Assembly (NCBI RefSeq): GCF_021502585.1
Contig: NZ_JAKFGM010000001.1
Location: 806,001-870,000 of the forward strand
DNA from: Sphingomonas cremea
GTDB lineage: Bacteria; Pseudomonadota; Alphaproteobacteria; Sphingomonadales; Sphingomonadaceae
Direction of reading: 5' to 3'
Length of the DNA: 64,000 nucleotides
Position numbers and translations under genes: made by a program. The first letter of the stretch is position 1. Every line of letters begins with the position of its first letter. Below, piece by piece: positions 1 through 11,181 of the stretch. Under the pieces are notes generated by a model that saw nothing but the letters and a program-made list of their open reading frames with translations, was not told the origin of the DNA and did not search any database.

Positions 1-1586
1 GGCGTCACGTCGCGGAACTCGACCAGCCAGGGCCCAATTTCGATCCGGTCGCCGAGCCGGGCAACCGCGAGCTTCTCTTCGGTGAACGCGCTGTCCGATG
101 CCATACCGAGAATCGCAACGGCAACGCCGAAATGCGCCAGCGCCATGCCCCATACGGCAAGCGGCGTTCGGCGGAGCGATCGACCGAACAGCGGTAACAG
201 ACTTGCAGGCAGCAGGGCGGCACCTATCGACAGGCCTAGGCGAGGCAGCCAGCCGATCTGGGGCGCCAAAATGAAACTCGTGATCAATACAGCCAGCGCG
301 ACAAGCAGGCCGGGAGCGAGCCGAGGCAGGATTGGCGCCGCATCCCGTCGCCATTTGAGCTGCGGGGCGATCAGCATCAGCCCCGCGAGCAACAGCGCGA
401 GCGGGCTGGCGACACTGTTAAAATAAGGCGCGCCGACGGACAGTTTTTCGCCCGACGATGCTTCGGCGATCAGCGGGTAAAGCGTGCCAACGAACACAAT
501 GCCGAGGATTGCCGAAAGAAGCAGGTTGTTCGCTACAAGCCCGCCTTCGCGACTGACAATCTCAAACGGCGCGCCCTCTTTCACATGTGCGATACGAACG
601 GCGAACAGGGTCAGAGCGCCGCCGATGTAAAGTGCTAGCAGGCAGAGTATGAACGTACCCCGCGTCGGATCGACCGCAAACGCATGAACCGACGTCAGGA
701 TTCCCGAACGCACCAGGAAGGTACCGATCATCGACAGGGAAAAGGCAATCAGCGCCAACATCATCGTCCAGGCGCGAAGCCCGCCTCGCGCCGCAAGGAC
801 ATTAATGCTGTGCAATAGCGCAGTCGCGGCCAGCCATGGCATCAGCGAGGCATTCTCGACCGGGTCCCAGAACCACCAGCCACCCCAACCGAGCTCGTAA
901 TAGGCCCAGTAACTACCAGCGGTGATACCAAGGGTGAGCAAAATCCAGGCGCCAAGCACCCATGGCCGCATGGCCCGAGCGATGGCTGGACCTACCTCGC
1001 TCCGAACCAGGCCGCCGACCGCAAGGCTGAACGCAACCGACAGCCCGACATAACCGAGGTAGAGAGTCGGCGGGTGAAATGCCAAGCCCGGGTCCTGAAG
1101 CAATGGATTGAGACCGCGCCCATCCAAGGGGGCCGGACTCAACCGTTCGAACGGATTTGAAGCAAACAGGAGAAATGCAAAGAAGCCCAGGGCCAACGCC
1201 GCCTGGGCACCGAGCGCCGCACTGAGGGTGCGCTCACCAAGCCGCCGTTCGAACAACGCGACGATGGCACCTGCCACGGCCAGCACTGCCACCCAAAGCA
1301 GCATTGATCCCTCATGGTTTCCCCAGGTGCCAGCAAATTTGTAAAGCCAAGGCTTCTGGCTGTGGCTGTTCTCAAAAACGAGCAGCACGCTCATGTCGCT
1401 GCGCAGAAACAAAAAGATCAGCGCGCCGAAAGCGAACAGGGTCAATAGTCCCTGGGAAAGCGCGAGCGCGCGGACGGTTGAAATGCGACGGCCCTGATCA
1501 CCGCCCAGCCCGCACGCCAACGCAAGCTGCAGCGCCGCAAGTGCGGCTGCCAGCCACAAAGCGGCAAGCCCAGCTTCAGCTATCAC
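1..1586 (-). CDS. ccmF: Cytochrome c-type biogenesis protein CcmF (C-terminus cut off)
   Basis: CcmF is the large membrane subunit of the haem lyase that attaches haem to apocytochromes c in the periplasm. Reading opens with GTG directly at the ccmE stop (GTGA overlap) and stays open to the window edge, giving about 528 residues of a family usually near 650. The N-terminal half is hydrophobic, and the family signature WGNHEGSMLLW is visible near residue 97. The last residues in the window (IGPWLVEFRDVT) match the periplasmic region near the end of family members. It is the fourth gene of a ccmC-D-E-F operon; ccmG and ccmH would be expected beyond the left edge. Confidence 0.95.
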   Translation of the reverse strand, partial: MIAEAGLAALWLAAALAALQLALACGLGGDQGRRISTVRALALSQGLLTLFAFGALIFLFLRSDMSVLLVFENSHSQKPWLYKFAGTWGNHEGSMLLWVAVLAVAGAIVALFERRLGERTLSAALGAQAALALGFFAFLLFASNPFERLSPAPLDGRGLNPLLQDPGLAFHPPTLYLGYVGLSVAFSLAVGGLVRSEVGPAIARAMRPWVLGAWILLTLGITAGSYWAYYELGWGGWWFWDPVENASLMPWLAATALLHSINVLAARGGLRAWTMMLALIAFSLSMIGTFLVRSGILTSVHAFAVDPTRGTFILCLLALYIGGALTLFAVRIAHVKEGAPFEIVSREGGLVANNLLLSAILGIVFVGTLYPLIAEASSGEKLSVGAPYFNSVASPLALLLAGLMLIAPQLKWRRDAAPILPRLAPGLLVALAVLITSFILAPQIGWLPRLGLSIGAALLPASLLPLFGRSLRRTPLAVWGMALAHFGVAVAILGMASDSAFTEEKLAVARLGDRIEIGPWLVEFRDVT

Positions 1587-1996
1587 TGGTTCGCCATTTG
1601 CGGCGGCATATAACGTTCGTCATGCTTGGCGAGGATGGTGTCGGCAATGAACAGCCCACCGGGACCGAGCCGCCCTTCGGCGACCACCCCGCTTCCTTCA
1701 CGGAACAGGTCGGGTGTGATGCCGCGGTAGACGACGGCTGTTTCCGCCTTTGTGTCGCTGACCGCAAAGCGAATGGTAAGACCGTCGGGATTGCGCTTGA
1801 GCGATCCTTTGACCACCATTCCGCCGAGCCGCATTGACTTGCCAGGAGCCGTCTTTCCTGCAGCGATGTCGGATGGCGTCACGAAATAGGCCGCGCGATC
1901 CTGCAAGCCCCACATGGCAAACAAGACAGCACCGATCAGGGCAGTGACAGCCAGGATAAGCAGTACCAGACGCTGATGCTTGGGCCGAACCATCAT
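1583..1996 (-). CDS. ccmE: Haem chaperone CcmE
   Basis: CcmE is a periplasmic, membrane-anchored chaperone that covalently binds haem and delivers it to the CcmF/CcmH lyase. The 137-residue protein has one N-terminal membrane anchor (about residues 9-27), an OB-fold body and the haem-attachment motif LAKHDERYMPP. H125 is the expected covalent haem ligand and Y129 the nearby conserved tyrosine. The start ATG lies inside the ccmD stop (ATGA), and the stop overlaps the ccmF GTG, so translational coupling is likely. A second ATG follows immediately, so the start could be one codon later. Confidence 0.96.
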   Translation of the reverse strand: MMVRPKHQRLVLLILAVTALIGAVLFAMWGLQDRAAYFVTPSDIAAGKTAPGKSMRLGGMVVKGSLKRNPDGLTIRFAVSDTKAETAVVYRGITPDLFREGSGVVAEGRLGPGGLFIADTILAKHDERYMPPQMANQ

Positions 1997-2124
1997 TGTC
2001 GGCGCTTTACAGCTTCAGCATCCGATTCCGCGCCCCGCATCGACAGGAGCGATACGACGACCAGTCCGACGGTGGCCAATGTTGCCAACCCGTAGGCAGC
2101 CACGACGAAAGTCCACTGACTCAT
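1993..2124 (-). CDS. ccmD: Haem exporter accessory protein CcmD
   Basis: A 43-residue protein occupies the usual ccmD position between ccmC and ccmE, overlapping both by ATGA. It reads MSQWTFVVAAYGLATLATVG, then a hydrophobic stretch, and ends in a charged tail (VKRRQ). That is one transmembrane helix with a cytoplasmic basic tail, typical of CcmD, which stabilises the CcmABC haem-release complex and helps load CcmE. CcmD proteins are poorly conserved in sequence, so the call rests on size, topology and position. Confidence 0.9.
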   Translation of the reverse strand: MSQWTFVVAAYGLATLATVGLVVVSLLSMRGAESDAEAVKRRQ

Positions 2125-2840
2125 TCGGCGGCACTTCGGCGCAATCGCGCTTCAAGCTTCTGGCGGGCGAGTTCGGCGCGCATTCGCATCAGGGTCACGG
2201 CGGCAAAAATGGCAGTGAAGCCGACCATCGTCAGCGGCAACGGCCACAATAATTCGGGCGCAATCGACGAGCCTTGGGCAATACTGATCGACTGGCCTTG
2301 GTGGAGTGTACGCCACCACAGCACCGAGTAATGGATGATCGGCAGGTTGACCGCGCCCACCAGGCCGAACAGCGCCGCCATGCGCCCCTCGCCGCCCCGT
2401 TCCCTCTCGGCCGACGCGAGCGCGATGTAGCCGAGATACAGAAAGAAAAGGATGAGCATCGAAGTGAGACGCCCGTCCCATTCCCACCAAGTCCCCCAGG
2501 TTGGCCGCCCCCAGATCGAACCGGTCGCCAGGCAAAGCGCGGCAAAGACGGCGCCAACGGGCGCCAATGCGCGACCTGCAACGGCGGCAAGGGGGTGCCG
2601 CCAAACCAGCTGGCTGATCGAGGAAGCGGCGATCGACGCCCAGCCGGCCATGCCCAGCCAGGCCGCGGGAACATGGATGTAGAGAATTCGAACCGTTTCG
2701 CCTTGCAAATAGTCCGGAGGGGTAACGAACAGGCCGCCGTAGATACCGGCGGCCAGCAACAACGCGCCAACGCCAAGCAACCAGCCGGTAGCGGGCCGGG
2801 CAAGCTTCAGGAATCGAGCGGGGTTGGCATAACCGTGCAT
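2121..2840 (-). CDS. ccmC: Haem exporter permease CcmC
   Basis: CcmC is an inner-membrane protein that presents haem to CcmE on the periplasmic face. The 239-residue sequence has about six hydrophobic segments and the tryptophan-rich haem-handling signature WGTWWEWDGRLTS, with flanking histidines (YIHVP before it and IIHYSVLWW after it). The start ATG (MHGYANPARFLKLARP) is the only good one. It leads the visible ccmC-D-E-F operon; no ccmA or ccmB is next to it. Confidence 0.96.
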   Translation of the reverse strand: MHGYANPARFLKLARPATGWLLGVGALLLAAGIYGGLFVTPPDYLQGETVRILYIHVPAAWLGMAGWASIAASSISQLVWRHPLAAVAGRALAPVGAVFAALCLATGSIWGRPTWGTWWEWDGRLTSMLILFFLYLGYIALASAERERGGEGRMAALFGLVGAVNLPIIHYSVLWWRTLHQGQSISIAQGSSIAPELLWPLPLTMVGFTAIFAAVTLMRMRAELARQKLEARLRRSAAE

Positions 2841-2893
2841 GGGTGCAGGCCGTTTAGCGGCTGGTTCGGCCCATGGGAACTACGTGCTCCCCC

Positions 2894-3943
2894 TTAGCCT
2901 CGCCCGATCAGCTTTTGCGCCATCGCGTCGGCAACCGAAGCGGGATCGCGGCCGGTGGCGGCGCTTTCCGCCCAGATCTGGTCTAGCCGGCCCGGGATCG
3001 CCTCGATCCGCGAGCGGACCAGGTCAGGCCCGCCATCGCCAAGATATTCGGTCGACACGTTAATGATCCCGCCGGCATTGATGACATAATCGGGAGCATA
3101 GAGAATGCCGCGAGCGTCGAGCCGCTTGCCATCCTCGGGCGTCTTGAGCTGGTTGTTTGCGCCGCCGGCTATGATCGGGGTTCTTAGCCCCGCGATCGAC
3201 TCCTCAGTGAGGATCGCGCCGAGGGCGCAGGGACTGACGACGTCAGCTTCCAGAAACAGGATGTCGGTCGGCGCGACAACCGTGCCTCCGGTTTCTGCCG
3301 CCAGCTTTTCGGCCCGCGCGGCATCGACGTCGGCGATCGAGATCCTGGCACCTTCCTTGGCTGCTAGGCGGGCAACACCGCCGGCAACACTGCCCGCGCC
3401 CTGCATTGCGATGTGAAGCCCCGCAACGCTATCCTTGCCCAACGCACGCTTCACCGCGGCCTTGATGCCGAGGAACACGCCCAGTGACGTGTGAGGCCCA
3501 GGGTCGCCGCCAACCGCGCCGCCCTCGACAGGAAGGCCGGCTACGAACTTGGTCTGTTTCGAAATCTCGATCATGTCCGCGACCGACATTCCTACGTCCT
3601 CGGCGGTAACATATTTGCCGCCAAGCGAATTTACTGCGCGGCCAAATGCAGCGAGCATTTCGGGTGCCTTGGTGCGATCCTTATCGGCCAGCACAACGGC
3701 CTTGCCGCCACCCAGCGGCAGACCCGCCATAGCGTTCTTGTAGCTCATGCCGCGCGACAGGCGCAGCGCGTCCGTCAAAGCGTCCGCATCGTCGGCATAG
3801 TACCACAGGCGCGTCCCGCCCGCGGCCGGACCAAGATGGGTCGAATGCATGGCAATAATCGCGCGCAGCCCGCTTTTCTCATCGGTTACAAAATGCAGCG
3901 CTTCGTGCGCGTCGAAATCGGGATAGCCCCAAGGGGTGTTCAT
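2894..3943 (-). CDS. Glu/Leu/Phe/Val dehydrogenase family protein (leucine dehydrogenase-like)
   Basis: A 349-residue NAD-dependent amino-acid dehydrogenase that would oxidatively deaminate a branched-chain or aromatic amino acid. The N-terminal catalytic domain carries GLPLGGGKAVV with the catalytic lysine, and a Rossmann domain follows with GAGSVAGGVA. Length agrees with leucine and phenylalanine dehydrogenases (about 350-365) rather than glutamate dehydrogenases (above 400). The frame stays open upstream through the tRNA-His gene, but ATG at 3943 (MNTPWGYPDF) is the family-like start. The tRNA ends 34 bases upstream on the same strand, so a shared transcript is plausible. Substrate preference cannot be told from the sequence. 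Confidence 0.88.
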   Translation of the reverse strand: MNTPWGYPDFDAHEALHFVTDEKSGLRAIIAMHSTHLGPAAGGTRLWYYADDADALTDALRLSRGMSYKNAMAGLPLGGGKAVVLADKDRTKAPEMLAAFGRAVNSLGGKYVTAEDVGMSVADMIEISKQTKFVAGLPVEGGAVGGDPGPHTSLGVFLGIKAAVKRALGKDSVAGLHIAMQGAGSVAGGVARLAAKEGARISIADVDAARAEKLAAETGGTVVAPTDILFLEADVVSPCALGAILTEESIAGLRTPIIAGGANNQLKTPEDGKRLDARGILYAPDYVINAGGIINVSTEYLGDGGPDLVRSRIEAIPGRLDQIWAESAATGRDPASVADAMAQKLIGRG

Positions 3944-3977
3944 GGATCGCCTAACTACCTGTTTGGCCACGGAAAAA

Positions 3978-4055
3978 TGGGGCGATCGACGGGACTTGAA
4001 CCCGCGACCCCCGGTACCACAAACCGGTGCTCTAACCAACTGAGCTACGATCGCC
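3978..4055 (-). tRNA. tRNA-His (anticodon GTG)
   Basis: A 78-nt cloverleaf including encoded CCA. It has the feature special to tRNA-His: an extra G at position -1 facing C73, giving an eight-pair acceptor. T8-A9 and GCTCAG of the D arm follow. The anticodon stem CCGGT/ACCGG encloses the loop TTGTGGT, and the T arm carries GGGTTCAAGTCCC. It lies just upstream of and co-directional with the amino-acid dehydrogenase. Confidence 0.97.
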
Positions 4056-4136
4056 ATGAAGCGCCTTGGAAGGGGCGCGGGGGCTCCTTAAGGTCGCACG
4101 CCAAGCTTGGCAAGCGATGCGACAAAGGCATGGGTA

Positions 4137-4577
4137 ATGGTCAATGACACAATTCGGAAGTTTGGATTCCCCGAAACGCTAGTCCGCGATTATGAGTATT
4201 GGGTACTCCTCCTCCGCCCTGCGCAAGTGACCCTGGGTTCCCTGGTGCTGGCGACGAAGGACGACGCGACCGCATTTGGCAACCTGCCGGCGGGCGCGCA
4301 TGCGGAACTGGCGCGGATATCCGCGGAGGTCGAAGCGGCTTTATCAGCGGCGGTCGATTATCAGCGGATCAACTATCTAATGCTGATGATGGTCGACCCG
4401 CACGTCCATTTCCACATCATCCCTCGCTACGAAGGCTCACGCACCTTTGAAAACCTGGAAATATGGGACAAGGGTTGGCCCGGACCTCCGGACCTTAAAT
4501 CTGCCGAAACGATGCCGGAAGAGGTGTTCCACAGGCTCCGCCAGAGAATCATGCAATTTTGGTTATTAACTTATTAA
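4137..4577 (+). CDS. HIT family hydrolase
   Basis: A 146-residue histidine-triad protein. The motif HVHFHIIP (H89, H91, H93) is the nucleotide-binding triad with the catalytic middle histidine. HIT proteins hydrolyse or transfer nucleotides from AMP-linked substrates such as nucleoside phosphoramidates or dinucleoside polyphosphates. ATG at 4137 (MVNDTIRKFGFPE) was preferred to the in-frame ATG at 4107, because family proteins begin close to the NxTIxKFG segment. The C-terminus ends in an AT-rich stretch (WLLTY) that also holds a possible promoter for the next gene. Confidence 0.85.
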   Translation: MVNDTIRKFGFPETLVRDYEYWVLLLRPAQVTLGSLVLATKDDATAFGNLPAGAHAELARISAEVEAALSAAVDYQRINYLMLMMVDPHVHFHIIPRYEGSRTFENLEIWDKGWPGPPDLKSAETMPEEVFHRLRQRIMQFWLLTY

Positions 4578-4584
4578 CTATAAT
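4556..4584 (+). promoter_or_regulatory. Possible promoter of the Crp/Fnr regulator gene
   Basis: A perfect -10 hexamer TATAAT lies at 4579-4584 in an unusually AT-rich stretch at the end of the HIT gene, about 75 bases before the regulator start. The matching -35 region (ATTTTG at 4556-4561, 17-base spacing) is weak, so this is only a candidate. Confidence 0.3.
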
Positions 4585-4658
4585 TGTAATTTCGTGGTAT
4601 CACATATTGCTTGCGCGAGCGTAACAAGCAGAGCATCCCTCCGCGCGGGGAGAACAGA

Positions 4659-5375
4659 ATGACGATTCGACGAGCGCGCTCGCCGGGTGAAACCGGTATG
4701 GAGCTGCGCGATATACTCTTGCGAGCTGGCCTTGCGCCAAAATACGCCGACATGCTCGAGCAAATGCCGCATAAGGTGGTCCACATTGATTCCCGCCGGC
4801 CGTTCCGTGAACCCGGCGTCGCACGCGATGAAGTGATGGTGGTGCGATCGGGAATCCTGGCCAAATTCAAAAGCGATGGCAGCGGACGACGACAGATCGT
4901 TGCGTTGCGTTTTCCAGGCGAGGGCATCCTCCCACACGAGGGCGTTGCCGATTATGGCCTGCAAGCCATAGTCCGCACCGAAATATTGATTGGCAAGGCT
5001 GATGATTTCGACGCGATCGTCGATGCCAACCCTGAGCTCGCGCGGTTTTTCTGGAGATTGGTCCAGCGCCAGAATGCCATCAGCTACGAATGGCTGGTCA
5101 ATACCGGTCGCCGAGATTCGACATCCCGGGTTGCGCATCTCCTTTGCGAAACCGCTGCGCGGATGGGGATCGATGCCAGTCGGCAGCCGATGATAAACCC
5201 GTTTACCCAACAGCAGATCGCCGACATCACCGGCCAGACGTCAGTCAACGTCAACCGAGTGTTCGCCGATCTTGAGCGACAAGGGCTCATCAAGCGTCGC
5301 GGTCGTGAAATCATATTTACGGACTGGGCCGAGATGCGCCGGGTTGCGGGTTTCCAGCCTGGCTATCTGCAGTAG
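4659..5375 (+). CDS. Crp/Fnr family transcriptional regulator
   Basis: A 238-residue regulator with an N-terminal cyclic-nucleotide-binding-type barrel and a C-terminal winged helix (QQQIADITGQTSVNVNRVFA, about residues 172-191). No Fnr-type N-terminal cysteine cluster is present, so oxygen sensing by an iron-sulfur cluster is unlikely. ATG at 4659 is chosen because GGGGAG lies 8 bases upstream; an in-frame start at 4611 lacks this. Neighbours are unrelated, so the target genes and the signal are unknown. Confidence 0.88.
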   Translation: MTIRRARSPGETGMELRDILLRAGLAPKYADMLEQMPHKVVHIDSRRPFREPGVARDEVMVVRSGILAKFKSDGSGRRQIVALRFPGEGILPHEGVADYGLQAIVRTEILIGKADDFDAIVDANPELARFFWRLVQRQNAISYEWLVNTGRRDSTSRVAHLLCETAARMGIDASRQPMINPFTQQQIADITGQTSVNVNRVFADLERQGLIKRRGREIIFTDWAEMRRVAGFQPGYLQ

Positions 5376-5402
5376 CAAGCCACCGGAAGGGCCATGTCAG
5401 GA

Positions 5403-5477
5403 TGGTGGGCGCGGTAGGGATTGAACCTACGACCCCACCCGTGTGAAGGGTGTGCTCTACCACTGAGCTACGCGCCC
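5403..5477 (-). tRNA. tRNA-Val (anticodon CAC)
   Basis: A 75-nt cloverleaf with encoded CCA. Acceptor GGGCGCG pairs with CGCGCCC, the discriminator is A, the anticodon stem CACCC/GGGTG encloses loop TTCACAC, and the T arm carries TAGGTTCAATCCCTA. It lies 73 bases downstream of hupB on the same strand. Confidence 0.97.
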
Positions 5478-5550
5478 ATCCCGACGGTCGAGCGCCATTA
5501 GGCGAGCGCCCGGCCCCTGTCCAGCCGCCACGCCAGGTGCTTCTCAAATC

Positions 5551-5823
5551 CTACTGGACGGCGTCTTTAAGTACCTTCCCGGGACGGAATTTCGGCTGCG
5601 AAGTTGCCTTGATCTGCATCGGCTCGCCAGTGCGCGGATTGCGTCCGGTGGACGCCTTACGACGGGTCACCGAAAAATTGCCGAATCCAACCAGCCGAAC
5701 CTCATCGCCGCGCTTCAGGGTCGACGTGATCACCTCAAGCATGGTTTCGACAGCGCGGCTTGCATCGTTGCGGGAGAGGCCAGCGCGATCCGCTACGTGG
5801 CCGATAAGTTCCTGCTTGTTCAT
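5551..5823 (-). CDS. hupB: DNA-binding protein HU
   Basis: A 90-residue HU-family nucleoid protein, full length. It begins MNKQELIGHVADRAGLS and has the family DNA-arm signature GFGNFSVTRRKASTGRNPRTG followed by a basic C-terminus ending FRPGKVLKDAVQ. HU dimers bend and compact DNA. The gene follows lon on the same strand, a common alphaproteobacterial order, but an intervening gap with a plausible promoter suggests it is also expressed on its own. Confidence 0.96.
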   Translation of the reverse strand: MNKQELIGHVADRAGLSRNDASRAVETMLEVITSTLKRGDEVRLVGFGNFSVTRRKASTGRNPRTGEPMQIKATSQPKFRPGKVLKDAVQ

Positions 5824-5877
5824 GCTTTACGCTCCCGGATTGGCGCCGCGAGACTCGCAGGCCGTCAGAAACGACTA

Positions 5878-5907
5878 ACTTAAGGCTATTTCTGCGCCCC
5901 AAGTCAA
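5878..5907 (-). promoter_or_regulatory. Candidate sigma70-type promoter of hupB
   Basis: On the minus strand TTGACT (5907-5902) and TTAAGT (5883-5878) are separated by 18 bases in the lon-hupB gap, about 55 bases upstream of the hupB ATG. The -35 is a good match to consensus; the -10 is moderate. Confidence 0.4.
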
Positions 5908-5911
5908 AGGG

Positions 5912-8314
<2,403 letters not shown>

Positions 8315-8356
8315 CGTCCATATATGGGCGGCGGGCTGCTCCAGCGCAACGGATGA

Positions 8357-8878
8357 CTAGCCGAAAGCAACTACCCAGCCCGGACCGACATTCTGCAACG
8401 CGTGAGTGGTAGCGGCTACAGCCACGCCAGCCCAAAAGCCGCGCTGACGCCATACGACAAACAGCGTCGAGAAAATGAGGAACGGCCACCAGATGACGAG
8501 GCCCCAACCCACGGCCTCCAACGAATGGGCGATACCCCATCCACCAGCGCTAAGCAGGATCGCGGCCACGGGCGGCATGAAGCGAAGGAACAGCGACAGA
8601 AAGCCGGCCATGATCAACGTTTCGAGCAGGGGCGCGAAAACGACCAGCATGAAAAAGGCTATCGGCCCCTTCATTGGGAATTCGGGGGTCGGCAATGCGG
8701 GCGCGAAGGCCTTCGACAAAGCGGCAAGGGCAAGGCTGCCGATAATACTGAGCGCCCATCCGGTCAGGATAGCCAGCCACGCTCTCCGCGGCTCGCGCAA
8801 AGGCGCCGGCAGGAAGCGCAGGAAATTATCGTCAAACAGCCGACCGGGCTCTGGGACGGTCAGTTCTGCGCTCGCCAC
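8357..8878 (-). CDS. CPBP-like (CAAX/Abi-type) membrane protein, active-site motifs degenerate
   Basis: A 173-residue membrane protein with about five hydrophobic segments, resembling the CPBP glutamic-type intramembrane protease family. The three family motifs are recognisable but altered. Motif 1 (normally EExxxR) reads LLETLIMAG, keeping one glutamate and losing the arginine; motif 2 retains a histidine (WGIAHSLEA); motif 3 retains THALQN. Loss of the second glutamate makes proteolysis doubtful. A GTG start lies 3 bases after the clpX stop, so it is probably co-translated with clpX. Family membership is inferred from motif spacing. Confidence 0.65.
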   Translation of the reverse strand: MASAELTVPEPGRLFDDNFLRFLPAPLREPRRAWLAILTGWALSIIGSLALAALSKAFAPALPTPEFPMKGPIAFFMLVVFAPLLETLIMAGFLSLFLRFMPPVAAILLSAGGWGIAHSLEAVGWGLVIWWPFLIFSTLFVVWRQRGFWAGVAVAATTHALQNVGPGWVVAFG

Positions 8879-8881
8879 CTG

Positions 8882-10162
8882 CTAGGCCGCGTCGCCGCCC
8901 GAGGAGGCGGTCTTGTCTTTCTTGGCATAGACGCGAACCGGGTCCTTGCTCCCGCCGACCACGTCCTTGTCGATATGGACCTCGTCGACACCTTCCATCG
9001 AAGGCAGGTCGAACATGGTGTCGAGCAAAATGCCCTCAAGGATCGAGCGGAGGCCGCGGGCCCCGGTCTTGCGCTCGATGGCTTTCTTGGCGACCGCGTG
9101 CAGTGCTTCCTCGGAGAAGCCCAATTCGACATCCTCCATGTCGAACAGCTTCTGATATTGCTTAACTAGAGCATTCTTGGGCTCAATCAGGATCTTGACC
9201 AACGCCTCCTCGTCGAGATCCTCGAGCGTGGCGATGACCGGTAGGCGGCCGATGAACTCCGGGATCAGGCCGAACTTCAACAAATCTTCGGGCTCAGTCG
9301 ATTTGAGCAGTTCACCCTGGCGCCGATCCTCGGGCGCGGCGACGTGAGCCCCGAAGCCAATCGACTTGCCCTGAAGGCGATCGCCGATGATCTTGTCCAG
9401 CCCGGCGAAAGCACCGCCGCAGATGAACAGGATGTTGGTGGTGTCGACCTGCAGGAATTCTTGCTGCGGATGCTTGCGGCCACCCTGCGGCGGGACAGAG
9501 GCAGTCGTGCCTTCCATCAGCTTCAGAAGCGCCTGCTGGACACCCTCACCAGACACATCGCGAGTGATCGAAGGATTGTCCGATTTGCGGCTGATCTTGT
9601 CGATTTCGTCAATGTAGACGATCCCGCGCTGCGCCTTTTCGACGTTATAGTCCGATGCCTGGAGCAGCTTGAGGATGATGTTCTCGACATCCTCACCGAC
9701 ATAGCCCGCCTCGGTCAGCGTCGTTGCATCGGCCATCGTGAAGGGTACGTCGAGGATCCGCGCCAGCGTCTGGGCCAACAATGTCTTGCCGCAGCCGGTC
9801 GGGCCGATCAGCAGGATGTTGGATTTGGCGAGTTCAACCTCATTGCCGGTCTTGGAGCCATGCGCAAGCCGCTTGTAGTGATTGTGGACCGCGACCGAGA
9901 GCACCCGCTTGGCGCGATTCTGGCCAATCACATAATCATCGAGGACCTTGTATATTTCCGACGGAGTCGGAACCCCGTCCCGCGTCTTGACCAAGGCGGA
10001 CTTCGTCTCTTCTCGGATGATGTCGTTGCACAGCTCGACGCATTCGTCACAGATGAAGACGGTCGGGCCCGCAATCAGCTTGCGCACCTCATGCTGCGAC
10101 TTGCCGCAGAAGCTGCAGTAAAGCGTGCTCTTGCTATCGCCGCCGCCGGAAAGCTTCGTCAT
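8882..10162 (-). CDS. clpX: ClpX, ATP-dependent unfoldase of ClpXP
   Basis: A 426-residue AAA+ unfoldase that recognises substrates and feeds them to ClpP. The N-terminal zinc domain carries CSFCGK and CDECVELC (four cysteines). The AAA+ module has Walker [13 protein letters not shown], the pore loop GYVGEDVE and Walker [11 protein letters not shown]. It lies downstream of clpP with a 208-base gap. RcdA, a ClpXP adaptor in the Caulobacter cell cycle, is encoded at 55084-55575. Confidence 0.98.
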   Translation of the reverse strand: MTKLSGGGDSKSTLYCSFCGKSQHEVRKLIAGPTVFICDECVELCNDIIREETKSALVKTRDGVPTPSEIYKVLDDYVIGQNRAKRVLSVAVHNHYKRLAHGSKTGNEVELAKSNILLIGPTGCGKTLLAQTLARILDVPFTMADATTLTEAGYVGEDVENIILKLLQASDYNVEKAQRGIVYIDEIDKISRKSDNPSITRDVSGEGVQQALLKLMEGTTASVPPQGGRKHPQQEFLQVDTTNILFICGGAFAGLDKIIGDRLQGKSIGFGAHVAAPEDRRQGELLKSTEPEDLLKFGLIPEFIGRLPVIATLEDLDEEALVKILIEPKNALVKQYQKLFDMEDVELGFSEEALHAVAKKAIERKTGARGLRSILEGILLDTMFDLPSMEGVDEVHIDKDVVGGSKDPVRVYAKKDKTASSGGDAA

Positions 10163-10370
10163 ACCGTTCCTTGTCTTCGTGCCAGCCGCGTCCGCGGCCG
10201 GCCGGTCATGCTAAACCGGTTTATCGCACAATCAAACTGGCAAGAACGTTAACGCCGTCCGCTGCCAAGTATCTGTCCCAAATATGGAACGCCGCAACCC
10301 ATCGGGCAAGGGTGGCTTGCGAGGCTTCGGACGGCGGAGTCCGTCTAAAAGGAGAAATGCGCCGCCCGAG

Positions 10371-11024
10371 TTAGGCCGGCGTAATGTCTGCAGCGCCGGT
10401 GGTGTCGCCCTCACCCTGATCAGGACGTCGGTCAAACACCTCGTCGATCAGGCCGAATTCCTTGGCCTCGTCCGCCTCGAGGAATTTGTCGCGGTCCATC
10501 GCAATCTCGATCGCCTCGATCGGCTGGCCAGTATATTTTGCATAGAGCGTATTCAGCCGTGTGCGCATGCGCAGGATTTCGCGAGCCTGGATCTCGATAT
10601 CGGACGCCATGCCCTGGGCGCCGCCCGACGGCTGGTGAATCATGATCCGGCTGTTGGTGAGCGCGATGCGCATGCCCGGCTCGCCAGCGCAGAGCAGGAA
10701 GCTGCCCATGGAAGCGGCTTGGCCGATGCAGACGGTGCTGACCTTGGGCCGGATGTACTGCATCGTGTCGTGGATCGCGAGGCCGGCCGTCACCACGCCG
10801 CCCGGCGAGTTGATGTACATGAAGATGTCCTTCTTCGGGTTTTCGGACTCGAGGAAGAGCAGCTGGGCGGTGATCAGCGAGGCCATATGGTCTTCGATCG
10901 GGCCGGTGATGAAGACGATTCGTTCGCGCAGCAGCCGCGAGTAAATGTCGAAGCTGCGCTCGCCCCGGTTTGACTGCTCGATGACGATTGGGACGAGTCC
11001 GGAAACGATGTCTTGATGGTCCAT
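10371..11024 (-). CDS. clpP: ClpP, proteolytic subunit of ClpXP/ClpAP
   Basis: A 217-residue serine peptidase that forms the tetradecameric proteolytic chamber. With the start at 11024 ([17 protein letters not shown]), the catalytic serine is S105 in GQAASMGSF and the histidine is H130 in [10 protein letters not shown]. The frame extends upstream to a TTG at 11102, but ATG 11024 fits the family N-terminus and has AGGA upstream. The following 208 bases before clpX show no clear terminator and no gene. Confidence 0.96.
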   Translation of the reverse strand: MDHQDIVSGLVPIVIEQSNRGERSFDIYSRLLRERIVFITGPIEDHMASLITAQLLFLESENPKKDIFMYINSPGGVVTAGLAIHDTMQYIRPKVSTVCIGQAASMGSFLLCAGEPGMRIALTNSRIMIHQPSGGAQGMASDIEIQAREILRMRTRLNTLYAKYTGQPIEAIEIAMDRDKFLEADEAKEFGLIDEVFDRRPDQGEGDTTGAADITPA

Positions 11025-11106
11025 GGGAAAATCTGGTCCTTGCGTTGCGTTGCGCCCTACATCGGGCGGATCGTCCGCCGGTTCAAGCCGCTGTGAGCTC
11101 AAACAT

Positions 11107-11139
11107 ACGAAAGGGCGGCCGGCGCATGGCCGACCGCCC
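11107..11139 (-). terminator. Hairpin terminator after the TonB-dependent receptor gene
   Basis: On the minus strand an 11-base arm (GGGCGGTCGGC) pairs with GCCGGCCGCCC with one mismatch around a 5-base loop, followed by TTTCGT. It lies 43 bases past the receptor stop and before clpP. The U-tract is short, so termination may be partial. Confidence 0.55.
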
Positions 11140-11181
11140 TCCCCCGTTCGGCGGTTCCTAGGATCCGCCTTACACCTTCAA

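Noticed and set aside
3944-4057. Upstream extension of the amino-acid dehydrogenase through tRNA-His
   Set aside because: The extension translates the tRNA gene itself (QLVRAPVCGTGGRGFKSRRS is a tRNA readthrough signature).
10163-10370. Small RNA or terminator in the clpP-clpX gap
   Set aside because: Only a 5-bp hairpin (GACGG/CCGTC) without a U-tract was seen; nothing supports a feature.
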